A DNA stretch of 64,000 nt from an uncultured Anaeroplasmataceae bacterium (GTDB taxonomy: Bacteria; Bacillota_I; Bacilli_A; Acholeplasmatales; Anaeroplasmataceae), in NCBI GenBank assembly GCA_949840955.1, contig CATKXV010000008.1, positions 56,007 to 120,006 of the forward strand, given 5' to 3'. Within the stretch, counting starts at the first letter, position 1. Every line of letters begins with the position of its first letter. This document shows positions 31,112 to 41,345 of the stretch, in pieces. A model generated the notes under the pieces. The model was not told the DNA's origin and searched no databases. It saw nothing but the letters and a program-made list of their open reading frames with translations. A program made the position numbers and the translations under genes.

Positions 31112-34100
31112 ATGAAAAAGCTTTTTAAATTCATAACAGCATTAATGCTAGCAGCATTACTATTTTGTTTTGCTGGAAATCTATCATTAAATGATATAAA
31201 TGAGGAGAATAGAGCGACTGTATTAACCAGTGCTCCCCTAAATGAGCGTGCAGTTGCTACTCAGATTGAGGCTATTCGTTCGATTAAAGTAACAGCGAAT
31301 AATTATGAACAAAGCCAAACGGAGTTTGATAAAAAGCTTCCGACAAATTATTTGTTCTCTAATTTCCCTTATGCGAGTAGTGCCTATAAATTAAATATTG
31401 AGTTTGTTGATCCTACCTCTATAACGTCTGTGGAAATCACTCATAATAACATAACCGTTCCCAATTTACCTACCGATTATACTGATTTTTCTTTAGACCT
31501 ATATCATGATGTGTCTCAGATAACAACTGTTTCTACGTATGGGGATTTTTATGTGGATAAGCTCTTTTTGAATGTAAACGGAGAAAAAGCTTATATATCC
31601 ATATTAAAGCTTTTACCAGAGGACAATCAAGAATTAGGTACGATTCAAATTACAGCAGTTAGAGGTACAGAAGAGGTTGTTTTATGTGATTCCTTTGGAA
31701 CCTCTACATTAAACATTCAGTATCCTGATGGCTTAGATAAATTACCTGTTACATTTGATTCTATTCGATTAGCTGCTACTCCGAAATCCTCCAAATCTAC
31801 GGTGGAGATCCGTGTGAATAATATAATAAAAAGTGAACATCACTTTTGTTCTGATCCGTCCGATAAAACCTTGCTAGAAGCAAGTATATCTAATGAACAA
31901 AAGCTCAGTATAAGTGTAAAAGTGAGATCTGAAGCTGGAAATACGAAAGCCTATACAGGTACGATAACTAGAGGAACTGCTGATACAAATACGGAGTTTC
32001 AGATTGAGGATGAAAAGTACACGTATATTGACCCTAGTGGTAATGAAAAAGAAGTACCCTTTGAGTTGAAAATATTGACGAGAACCAATTCGGAAGGCGA
32101 AACAGAAATTGTTAATATTACAAATGCAGATAGCTTAATGAAATTTTCTACCATTAAGGCTTCTTTTAGAATTGTTCCTGCATCTTCTACAACAAAAATT
32201 TATATTCAAGGTGAGGAGTATACAAACATTCCTTTTGAAATAGATATTAAAAATGAAATGTCTTCTTTGACAAGACGTCTTAAGCTGACGGTTCGATCCC
32301 AAAAGCAACAAATATTGAGACCGGATAATACACTTGCAGGAGATTTTGAAACCAATATTGATTTAACCTCAAGTGGTCCTGAAAGAGATAAAACAATTCA
32401 TGAATTGGCTTTAAAGCATTTTGAGAAGGATGATGTCATCAGCAACCTATCCAATACAACCTTTGATGAGGATTTAAGAACATATACATTTATACTTAAG
32501 AAAAGCCTATGTGGAGAATCCTTCCGTTTTTCTATCACATTAGATGGAGAATATACGAAAGCCTATTTATCCACAACAGATCATGAGAATGTTATGAAGG
32601 ATGAGGGAAATTTATATCACCCAGACAAAGTATGGTCTATTGGAAATCCGATATATATTTATGTATTAAGTCAAAGTGGTGGCTCTGACTGGTTTAAATA
32701 TACGGTAAATACAGAATTTGCAGATGAAAGATCAGAAGAAAATGGAATTGAAAATATTCTCTTTAAGCATGGAGAAGAGGAAGTCGAGCTTCATTTTAAT
32801 GAAGGAATCTTAGAATATCCAAATTTTTCATTCCCTTATTCTGTGAAAACATTGACTGTAGAAATTACCTTAAAGGATGCAACAGAAACCTTAGTTAATG
32901 CTTCTAATTTCATATTTGCTGAGGTTAATGGTGATGTAAAGGTTGTTGTTACCCTTCAGCTTTCTGAAGGTGAAAATGTTTTTTACATTCAAGCCAGATC
33001 AGAAAAGGAAATTGCAGGATCTCTATATCAATTTCGGTTTACAAGACTTGAAGGAAATCAAGAAAATGATATAACCTCCCTTACAATTAATGGGATAGAT
33101 TGTAGTAGCCAAGATCAAGTAGGAACACATTATGATAAAGCCTTTTCTAAGGAAAATTTAAGCTTTTCTTATTATATGCAAAGAGGAACAAATGATGTTC
33201 TTTTTGAGATTACTACCTCAGCTGATTCTATTTTTACTATAAGTAATGCCACAAGAGGAAATAGCTTTAGAGTAGAGGATGGCACGTATCAAGAGTTTCA
33301 TATTCAGGTTCAATCCGAAAAGGAAATTGTTGATGGAGCTTTAGGAAAAGAGTATACCATAAGAGTTTATGTTGCCGATCAGGAAAACAAATTAGATGAT
33401 TTAAAGATTTATACGGATGAAACAAAAGCAACGGAAGTACTAGATCAAAAGGATAAGCATTTCATTTTCAATAAGAATAATAGCATTCAAACGAAATTTG
33501 ATATCAAATTTAAGACTAAGAAGGGCTATTTCTTACCAGTAAAGGCTGACTTTAATGGTAAAGTAAGCTTAAATCAAAATGAATTAGATTTTAGTAGCCC
33601 CTATGGTGTGGAATTTTCTACTGGAAGAAATTCATTGAAATTTGAAGTCTTATCTGAATTAGCTTGTTTGGCTGATGGTGATGAAAATATAACAGCTAAG
33701 CCTCAAAATTACACATTAACTGTAGAAAGAGCCTATGGGAAAACGATCGCTGAACTAGCAGAGCTTTCTATTCAAATTGATGGAACAGAAGTGAAGTTTA
33801 CAAACAATGGAACAGAAATTGAATTCCAAGAGGAAATTGCTGGTCCATATACAGCTGAATATGTATCTAAGGATGCCAATGAATTAACAATTACAGCTAT
33901 TCCTAAGGATGCTGATGCAACGATTCAAGAGGATTTAACTCAAGCAATTAATTTGACTGGCGATAACTTCAAGCAAGAGTTTACCATTACTGTACTTGCA
34001 GAGGATGGAGTTACGGATAAGGTTTATCGAATTGTTTTATGGAGAACGAGAGCTGATGCAAGTGAGGATAATGATATTGATGATTTTACAGCACATTTAG

Positions 34101-37100
34101 ATTCTGCTCCTTCCTTGGATATCTTAAATCCTAAATTCAATAAGGAAACCTCTCGATATGAAATAGAAGTTCCATATAATGATGAGGTATCTGTGTTTAT
34201 TAAAAAGGATGAGCATGCTGTATTATATGTATATGATGGAACCTCTGCCGTTCCTGAGGAAGGACAAAATGGTCGATATCGAATTCCACATCAGGATACC
34301 AATACAGAAAAAACATATATCATTTATGCTGTTTCTGAGGTTGGAATCAAGGGAAAAGAATATTCTGTTACAGTCAAAAAGAATCCAGATATGGATGCGA
34401 CCTTAAAGGAACTCCTTGTGGATGGGAATGCAGTAGATGGCTTTACACCAGGAATGGAGGGCGCTAGCTTTACCTATCTTGCAGGTGATTTGGATAGTGT
34501 TACTATAACAGCTACTCCGAATAACGCAAAAGCATCTATTACCAATCTAAATAATCCATATACCTTACATGTAGGAGATAATGAAATTGAAATTATCGTT
34601 TTAGCAGAGGATGAAACAACAACTCAAACCTATACCATCGTTGTGGTTAAGGATGCACCTGCGGTATTAGATGGATTAGAGGCTTCTGCTGAAGAAGGGA
34701 TAAATCTTTTAACACCTTCCTTTGAACCGAATACCTTTACAGGCTATGCTGTCCAAATAAAATATGCAAATCAATATGTGATTTTCACCTGTAGAACGGA
34801 ATATAACACTTGCAAAGTGATAGATTCTAAGGGAATAGAATATGTAAGTGATACGGAAGAAATTAAAGTAGAGAATATAGAGGTTGGAACAAGCCAATAC
34901 CGTATTGAAGTATCTACTAGAAGTGGGGTAAAGCAATACTATGATGTTGAAATAACCAAGGAAGCAGCTAGTACGGATGCTTCTTTAAGTGAATTTTTCA
35001 TAAATGGTGAAGCCGTTTCAGGCTTTACATCTGGTATGACGGGTGGAGAATTTGAGGTATTCATTAAGGATGCGGATACTGTTACTTTATCTGGTACGTT
35101 AACGGACGTGAATGCCTCCATTACTACCAATCCTTGTGAAACTCCTACTGATGCTGTTGTTGGAGAAAATACATTTGTTTTCATCACTACAGCTGAAGAT
35201 GGCATAACGACATGTGAATATACAGTTAAAGCCATTAAGGATGCGCCAAAGACATTGGATGATTTATCATTAAAATTAGATAGTGAGGAAAAAATTCTTC
35301 ATTTTGATTCAAAGAATTTTAAATATTCTATATTCCTAGAATATGGTCAAAATTCCTTAGTATTAGCCTTTAGAAGAACCAATGAAGCGCTGACGACCCT
35401 TCAGGTTTTAGGACCAGATGGCAAGGAAATCGAAGCTACAGGGGATGAATATATTCTAGATGATATTCAGGCTGGTATTTCTACATATAAAATTCGTATC
35501 ACAGCTGTAAGTGGTGATTATCAAGATTATGATTTAGAAATAACAGGAGAAAAAGGTAGTGATATTAACACGATTCAATCCTTTGAATATTATAAAGTTC
35601 CAGGGGATAATTTAACTACCTTAGAAATCAATGCAGATGAAACAACCTATTCCTATGTCGTTGATAGATCCTCTACTACATTTGATCCAAACATCACTTT
35701 AACTGATGAAAAATCAAGCTTAACCATGCCAACAGATCGTGGATTAATTGCAGGTATAGGAAATGAGAAAGAAGTCATTGTTACAAGTCAAACGGAGCTA
35801 ATTAGAACATACAAATTTATAGTTTATCCTTGTGATACTGAATTTGCAATCCGTGATATTTTTGTTAAGGATGTTGATACGGAGGATAATTTATTAAGTG
35901 TAGATGGCACTTACATTGATTATAAAAATCATATATTGGAAATAAAGGTTCCAAGTGATACGACTTCTATGAAATTAGATGTTGAAAAGCAAAGTGAATT
36001 TTCTTATGTCTATGTAAATCAAGCGCTTTTAACAGATGATACCATTTCTTTAGTTTCAGGAGAAAACCTCTTTACTATAGCCGTATATAGCGAGTATGCG
36101 AATGCAAATTCTGAAGCAACAGAATATATATCTGAAACCGTAACATTAAAAATTACAGTTGTAGTTGATCCTGTTATAACCATAACAACAGATGGCTTAG
36201 ATAGTCAAGAGCCGATCCAAGAAACTGTAGTATATGGTGAGGATAAGAGTATATATGTAGCTAAGCAGGGATACAATATTTTATCCGTTCAAATCGATGG
36301 AGAAGCTCCAGCTGAAATTAAGGATGAGTATTGGTTTGAAAATGTAAGAGAGAATCACACGATTCATATTGTTTATGAAAAGATTACCTATACCATAACC
36401 GTTCGTGTTACTGGAAATGGTGGAGCTTATGTCAATGAACAGAAGGTTGAAGCTGAAATTACCTTCCTCTATGGAGAAACCATTAAATTTAAATTTGTTC
36501 CAGAGGAAGGCTATAAGCTGACAGAAATTAAGGTTGACAATAGAAAAGTAAATATTACAAATGAATTAAATATTGGTACAATTGATGATCATGTTTTAGA
36601 ATTAACCTTTGAAATCATTAAGTATAAAATTACTTATGAAATTGAAGGGGATGGGGAAATTTCTCCGAATATAAATGAAATAGAATATAATCAAACGGTA
36701 ACATATGTCTTTACTCCTAGTATAGGGAAGAAGATAAAAGAAGTCATAGTAGATACGGTTTCTAAGGGGGCAATTGATAGCTTCACATTAACCAATGTCA
36801 AGGAAGAGCATACGATTCGTGTTATCTTTGAGGACCAAAAATTTTGGGTAACCCTGGATAAGCAGGGCTTAGGTGAAATAGATCCTGCAACTAATGTAGA
36901 ATATGTGTATGGGGCAACTCCAACCTATCGCTTTACACCAGAGGAGGGCTATCATGTTGGTTCTATTTTAGTAAATGGTGTTGCGTTAGGGGAAGAGGAA
37001 TTAGCCTCTGCTATAGAAAATGGGTATACCTTTGAAGGGATAACAGAAGAAATTACGTTAACCGTTGTATTTGAAATTAATCAGTATAAAATAGAAGTTC

Positions 37101-40100
37101 AGAATGCTGAGAATGGAACGATATCTGCACCACAAGAATCTTATACCCATGGAGATACAGCAAGCTTTAGCATAGAGCCGAATGAGGGCTTCCATATTCT
37201 TGAAATCAAAATCGATGGCATAAGTATAGATTTGAGTGGGTATAGTGAAGCAGAATTAAAGCAAGGGATTACCTATACCATTTCAAATATTACAAAGGAT
37301 TATACCATTGAGGTTCTATTTGATGGAGATAATACAACCTATAAGATTTATCACAGATTCCAAAAGCTAGGGGAAACGGGGTATGGTGAAAAAGAATTTG
37401 TTGAAGAAAAAACAGCAAAGGTTAATGAAGAAATCACTGTAAAGCCACAGGTGATTCCTGGCTTTGAAGCAGAGCCTGTTTTACCATTTCATTGTTTACC
37501 AAATGGGGAATCTGAGCTTGTAATTTCCTATTATCGTTTAAAGTTTGAAATTTCCTATGAAGAAAATCCCGGAATTAAATCTGTAACTGGCTTTGGAAGC
37601 TTTGAGTATGAGGCTGATGTAGAAATATTTGTAGAGCTGAATTTTGGATATCATTTTAGTGGCTTTAAAAGCAGCAACGAGGCATTGATAGGTAGCAGTA
37701 CTACAAATCCATATTCCTTTAAGGTTCCTGCTGGAAATGTAAAATTTAATGTAGATTTAATTCGTTATAATACCATTCAAATCAAAGAAACGAAAAATGG
37801 TATTATGGATATTGAGCCAGGAATATATGAATATCAAAAGGGCGAGAATTTAACCATTCATTTTAGACCATATGAAGGATATGTTTTAAAGAGTATCATT
37901 GTCGATGGTGTTGCATTACCTGATTATGAAGATACGCTGTATACCTTTGAAAATATAAATACGAACCATACCTTTGAATTGGTATTTGAGCAGATTACAT
38001 TTACTTTAACGGTTACCATTCATGGTACAACTGCTACCTTTGAAGAGGAGCATGCTATCCCTTATGGAACGAAATATGTATATACTGTAGTTCCTATTGA
38101 AGGATATGATTTAGGAAGTATTTATGTTGATGGTGTATATGTGTCTAATGGAAATACAACCTTTGAATTTGAAGAGGTAAAAGAGGATCACAATATTGAA
38201 GTTAACATCAGTCAGATTGTTTACACCATTGGTGTGACAATCAAGGGAGAAGGGCGCGTGAGTCCTGCTGGCGATAATCTTGTTACTCATGGTTCTGATC
38301 GAGTATTAACCTTTATACCAGAAACGGGATATTATATAAAGGATGTTAAAATTGATAACAGATCTTACGGTTCTATTTCGACATATACCTTTACTCGTGT
38401 AACCTTTGATCATAGAGTAGAGGTAGAGTTTGAGCAGATTATGTTTAGAATTCATATTCAAGCTCCTGTAAATGGTCGTATAGATTATGATGGTAGTCTA
38501 GAATTGCCATATGCCTCAAATCAAGAATTACGCTTTATTCCGAATGAAGGCTATAAAATAAAGGACGTATTCATTAATGATCGAAGTGTGGGGGCATTAG
38601 ATCGGTATACCTTTATCAATCTTCAAGAGGATCAAAATGTTGTTGTCGAATTTGAAGAAATTACCTATACAATTGAGGTAAGCATTAATGGTAAAGGAAG
38701 TGTTACCCCAGATATTGTCAATATTGTCGGGTATCATCAAGATATTTCCTTCACCTTTATACCAGAATTAGGATATAAAGTTTCTAGATTAGCCATTGAT
38801 GGTGAGGTTATTGATCCTGCCTATGAATATGCTTTTGAGGATGTTTTGAGCAATCATTTAATTAATGTTGAATTTGATCCAATTTTGTATACCATAACCA
38901 TTGATTCAAAGGGTGTAGGAACCTTCAATTCTGATTTGGTAACAGAGGTTTTATATAATGCAAATAAGGACATTATATTTACAACAGATCAGGGTCATAG
39001 AATAAAAACATTAGAATTAGATGGAACACCTGTCGTTGGTACGAATAAAATTTCACTAAGGGAAATCAAAGAAGATCATACAATCGTGGTTGAATTTGAG
39101 GAAATCTATTTTACGATTACAGTAACGAATGTGATTGGGAATGGAACAGTGACACCTGGAGATAGTATTGAGGTTCCTTATGGTGATAATAAAAACTATT
39201 CCTTTACACCAGATGATGGATATAAGATTAAAGAAATCAAAATTGATGGTAAGGCAATTGAAATCGTAAATTCTTATATGTTCTATAATGTTACAGAGAA
39301 TCATACGGTTTCAGTAGAGTTTGAAAAAATGCTCCATACCATTCATGTCATTTGTGGTGCTGGTGGTACAACAACGCTTCCAGAGGAAAATATCCTAGAG
39401 CACAGATCTGAATTGATGTGTAGATTTACACCTGATCCAGGCTTCCGTGTTCAGGAGGTTCTTGTTGATGGTAAGAGTGTTGGCTCAATGGAATCCTATT
39501 TCTTTGGAAATGTATCTACAGATCATACCATAGAGGTTGTGTTTGAGGAAATATTATTTGGATTTACTATATATTTTGGTCCTGAGGGCACAGTTACCTA
39601 TCCTACAGAGGAGGGACCTGTAAAGCCATCAGATACAGTATATGTACGCTCTGGAACAGATTTTGTTTTACATATAGAAGCGAAGGAAAAGTATGTTCCA
39701 AAGATCATGATTAATGGTGAAAAGGTTGATTCTACAAATGAATTAAAGTTCAATGCCGTAGATAAGGATTACTTTATCCAAGTAGAATTTGTTGAAATGA
39801 TTCATTTAGATATTTCAAAAGAGGGAAATGGAACAGTGCCTGAATCGACCTCCTATGAATGGCGTACACCAGTTACCTTAGTATTTAAGCCTGAGGTAGG
39901 ACATAAGGTAAAGGAAGTCCTTGTTGATGGGAAAAGCGTAGGAAGTGTAGAAGACTATACCTTCCCAACCTTAGTTGTAGATCATACCGTAAAAGTTATA
40001 TTTGAGCCAATTCAGTATAAGGTTTCTTATAAGCTTTATGGAAAAGGAACCGTCAGTGGAAATGTTGATTTAGATACGATTACCTATGGCGAATCCTGCG

Positions 40101-40363
40101 AGATTACGATTACCCCAGAGGATGGCTGGCAAGTATCCATTGTCTTTGTGGATGGAGAAGAGGTTAAAATGAAGGATGGTAAGGTTACTGTCCAAAATGT
40201 CAAGGATGATGTTGAACTGGTAGTCTACATCTCTGAAATTCCAGTGAAAGCTATTCCTTTATGGATATTTATCGTCCTTGGTGTTATCATATTGATTCTT
40301 TTAATTCTATTAATTGTCGTAAGTATTTGGAATAGAAAGAGAAAAGATCGATATCGCTATTAG
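31112..40363 (+). CDS. 3083-aa membrane-anchored protein: cadherin-like repeats (paralogue of 19015..26919) followed by InlB/Flg_new-type repeats
   Basis: Signal peptide; ELGTIQITAVRGTEEVVLCDSFG parallels ALGTVQIVANNGSDTTICNTFSG of the upstream paralogue. About 15 units such as GYKIKEIKIDGKAIEIVNSYMFYNVTENHTVSVEFE. C-terminal TM WIFIVLGVIILILLILLIVVSIW plus basic tail. Confidence 0.87.
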   Translation: MKKLFKFITALMLAALLFCFAGNLSLNDINEENRATVLTSAPLNERAVATQIEAIRSIKVTANNYEQSQTEFDKKLPTNYLFSNFPYASSAYKLNIEFVDPTSITSVEITHNNITVPNLPTDYTDFSLDLYHDVSQITTVSTYGDFYVDKLFLNVNGEKAYISILKLLPEDNQELGTIQITAVRGTEEVVLCDSFGTSTLNIQYPDGLDKLPVTFDSIRLAATPKSSKSTVEIRVNNIIKSEHHFCSDPSDKTLLEASISNEQKLSISVKVRSEAGNTKAYTGTITRGTADTNTEFQIEDEKYTYIDPSGNEKEVPFELKILTRTNSEGETEIVNITNADSLMKFSTIKASFRIVPASSTTKIYIQGEEYTNIPFEIDIKNEMSSLTRRLKLTVRSQKQQILRPDNTLAGDFETNIDLTSSGPERDKTIHELALKHFEKDDVISNLSNTTFDEDLRTYTFILKKSLCGESFRFSITLDGEYTKAYLSTTDHENVMKDEGNLYHPDKVWSIGNPIYIYVLSQSGGSDWFKYTVNTEFADERSEENGIENILFKHGEEEVELHFNEGILEYPNFSFPYSVKTLTVEITLKDATETLVNASNFIFAEVNGDVKVVVTLQLSEGENVFYIQARSEKEIAGSLYQFRFTRLEGNQENDITSLTINGIDCSSQDQVGTHYDKAFSKENLSFSYYMQRGTNDVLFEITTSADSIFTISNATRGNSFRVEDGTYQEFHIQVQSEKEIVDGALGKEYTIRVYVADQENKLDDLKIYTDETKATEVLDQKDKHFIFNKNNSIQTKFDIKFKTKKGYFLPVKADFNGKVSLNQNELDFSSPYGVEFSTGRNSLKFEVLSELACLADGDENITAKPQNYTLTVERAYGKTIAELAELSIQIDGTEVKFTNNGTEIEFQEEIAGPYTAEYVSKDANELTITAIPKDADATIQEDLTQAINLTGDNFKQEFTITVLAEDGVTDKVYRIVLWRTRADASEDNDIDDFTAHLDSAPSLDILNPKFNKETSRYEIEVPYNDEVSVFIKKDEHAVLYVYDGTSAVPEEGQNGRYRIPHQDTNTEKTYIIYAVSEVGIKGKEYSVTVKKNPDMDATLKELLVDGNAVDGFTPGMEGASFTYLAGDLDSVTITATPNNAKASITNLNNPYTLHVGDNEIEIIVLAEDETTTQTYTIVVVKDAPAVLDGLEASAEEGINLLTPSFEPNTFTGYAVQIKYANQYVIFTCRTEYNTCKVIDSKGIEYVSDTEEIKVENIEVGTSQYRIEVSTRSGVKQYYDVEITKEAASTDASLSEFFINGEAVSGFTSGMTGGEFEVFIKDADTVTLSGTLTDVNASITTNPCETPTDAVVGENTFVFITTAEDGITTCEYTVKAIKDAPKTLDDLSLKLDSEEKILHFDSKNFKYSIFLEYGQNSLVLAFRRTNEALTTLQVLGPDGKEIEATGDEYILDDIQAGISTYKIRITAVSGDYQDYDLEITGEKGSDINTIQSFEYYKVPGDNLTTLEINADETTYSYVVDRSSTTFDPNITLTDEKSSLTMPTDRGLIAGIGNEKEVIVTSQTELIRTYKFIVYPCDTEFAIRDIFVKDVDTEDNLLSVDGTYIDYKNHILEIKVPSDTTSMKLDVEKQSEFSYVYVNQALLTDDTISLVSGENLFTIAVYSEYANANSEATEYISETVTLKITVVVDPVITITTDGLDSQEPIQETVVYGEDKSIYVAKQGYNILSVQIDGEAPAEIKDEYWFENVRENHTIHIVYEKITYTITVRVTGNGGAYVNEQKVEAEITFLYGETIKFKFVPEEGYKLTEIKVDNRKVNITNELNIGTIDDHVLELTFEIIKYKITYEIEGDGEISPNINEIEYNQTVTYVFTPSIGKKIKEVIVDTVSKGAIDSFTLTNVKEEHTIRVIFEDQKFWVTLDKQGLGEIDPATNVEYVYGATPTYRFTPEEGYHVGSILVNGVALGEEELASAIENGYTFEGITEEITLTVVFEINQYKIEVQNAENGTISAPQESYTHGDTASFSIEPNEGFHILEIKIDGISIDLSGYSEAELKQGITYTISNITKDYTIEVLFDGDNTTYKIYHRFQKLGETGYGEKEFVEEKTAKVNEEITVKPQVIPGFEAEPVLPFHCLPNGESELVISYYRLKFEISYEENPGIKSVTGFGSFEYEADVEIFVELNFGYHFSGFKSSNEALIGSSTTNPYSFKVPAGNVKFNVDLIRYNTIQIKETKNGIMDIEPGIYEYQKGENLTIHFRPYEGYVLKSIIVDGVALPDYEDTLYTFENINTNHTFELVFEQITFTLTVTIHGTTATFEEEHAIPYGTKYVYTVVPIEGYDLGSIYVDGVYVSNGNTTFEFEEVKEDHNIEVNISQIVYTIGVTIKGEGRVSPAGDNLVTHGSDRVLTFIPETGYYIKDVKIDNRSYGSISTYTFTRVTFDHRVEVEFEQIMFRIHIQAPVNGRIDYDGSLELPYASNQELRFIPNEGYKIKDVFINDRSVGALDRYTFINLQEDQNVVVEFEEITYTIEVSINGKGSVTPDIVNIVGYHQDISFTFIPELGYKVSRLAIDGEVIDPAYEYAFEDVLSNHLINVEFDPILYTITIDSKGVGTFNSDLVTEVLYNANKDIIFTTDQGHRIKTLELDGTPVVGTNKISLREIKEDHTIVVEFEEIYFTITVTNVIGNGTVTPGDSIEVPYGDNKNYSFTPDDGYKIKEIKIDGKAIEIVNSYMFYNVTENHTVSVEFEKMLHTIHVICGAGGTTTLPEENILEHRSELMCRFTPDPGFRVQEVLVDGKSVGSMESYFFGNVSTDHTIEVVFEEILFGFTIYFGPEGTVTYPTEEGPVKPSDTVYVRSGTDFVLHIEAKEKYVPKIMINGEKVDSTNELKFNAVDKDYFIQVEFVEMIHLDISKEGNGTVPESTSYEWRTPVTLVFKPEVGHKVKEVLVDGKSVGSVEDYTFPTLVVDHTVKVIFEPIQYKVSYKLYGKGTVSGNVDLDTITYGESCEITITPEDGWQVSIVFVDGEEVKMKDGKVTVQNVKDDVELVVYISEIPVKAIPLWIFIVLGVIILILLILLIVVSIWNRKRKDRYRY

Positions 40364-40374
40364 AATTTCATAAT

Positions 40375-40410
40375 AAAAAAAGATACTACATTTCTGTGGT
40401 ATCTTTTTCA
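40375..40410. terminator. Bidirectional terminator between convergent genes
   Basis: aaaaagatactaca-tttc-tgtggtatcttttt, A-tract and T-tract flanks. Confidence 0.75.
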
Positions 40411-41255
40411 TTTTTAAAATCGATGAACCATTGGATTCCCTTTTTTAGCTTTTCATTTTTTCTTGTAATCATACCTAGACAGGTGGTTAATTCCTTCTCC
40501 TTTAAAATGGCTGTATTCAAATGGAGATAGGAAAAGGTTTGATAGGCACTTTTTGGAACTAAAGCATATCCTAGTCCCGTGGAAGCAAGAAGAATAGAGG
40601 TCTTGGCATCATCTACCTCAGCGATAATATTTAGTTCAGCATTTGAGCTTTGAAAAAGCCTTCCGATAATTTCTTTAAACCTTCGATAAAGGATTAAAGG
40701 CTTTTTTGATAATTCTTGAATCGTAAGAGTCTCCTTATCTAGCTTTAATTTATGTACAATAATCATAGGCTCCTGATCAAAGAATTTGGTGGAAAAATTT
40801 TGATCCTCAAAGGGAGTCCGTACAATGGCTAAATCAATAATTCTTTGATTCAATAGCTCAATCAATTGATATGTATTTGCCTCCTGTATATTAAACCGAA
40901 CCTTTGGATATTTCATATGAAATTGCTGTATGGTTTTATTATAAAGAAAATCTGTAGAAGAAGAGACAATCCCAAGATTTAGGGTAATCTCATTTTTCAT
41001 TTCCAAATCATGAATTTCCTTATAGGTATTGGCTGTCAGCTCTAAAATAGAGCAGGCTCTTTCATATAGAAGTCTCCCTGTATTTGTGAGCTCAATTCTT
41101 TTTCCCCGAATAAAAAGTGTTGTTTTTAGCTCCTCCTCTAGCAGATGCATCATTCTAGAAAGAGGTGGCTGAGCCATATTGAGCTTTCCTGAGGCTCTGA
41201 GGATTGAGCCTTCTTCAACAACTGCCTTAAAGCATTCTAGCTGTCTTAAATCCAT
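40386..41255 (-). CDS. LysR-family transcriptional regulator
   Basis: MDLRQLECFKAVVEEGSILRASGKLNMAQPPLSRMMHLLEEELKTTLFIR winged HTH. Start chosen at 41255 because GGAGGT lies just upstream; the track start at 41276 is less likely. Confidence 0.92.
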   Translation of the reverse strand: MDLRQLECFKAVVEEGSILRASGKLNMAQPPLSRMMHLLEEELKTTLFIRGKRIELTNTGRLLYERACSILELTANTYKEIHDLEMKNEITLNLGIVSSSTDFLYNKTIQQFHMKYPKVRFNIQEANTYQLIELLNQRIIDLAIVRTPFEDQNFSTKFFDQEPMIIVHKLKLDKETLTIQELSKKPLILYRRFKEIIGRLFQSSNAELNIIAEVDDAKTSILLASTGLGYALVPKSAYQTFSYLHLNTAILKEKELTTCLGMITRKNEKLKKGIQWFIDFKNEKDTTEM

Positions 41256-41267
41256 ATATACCTCCAT

Positions 41268-41311
41268 AGTATACATTAGTAATAAAATTTGTATATTAAG
41301 TATACACTAAT
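41268..41311. promoter_or_regulatory. Divergent regulatory region with two AGTATACAyTArT boxes
   Basis: agtatacattagt (41268-41280) and agtatacactaat (41299-41311), 31 bp apart, between the LysR gene and the ABC operon. Extended -10 TGcTATAAT (TATAAT 41318-41323) follows. Confidence 0.55.
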
Positions 41312-41345
41312 TTGTGCTATAATACAATAGGAAATGGGTGAGAGA

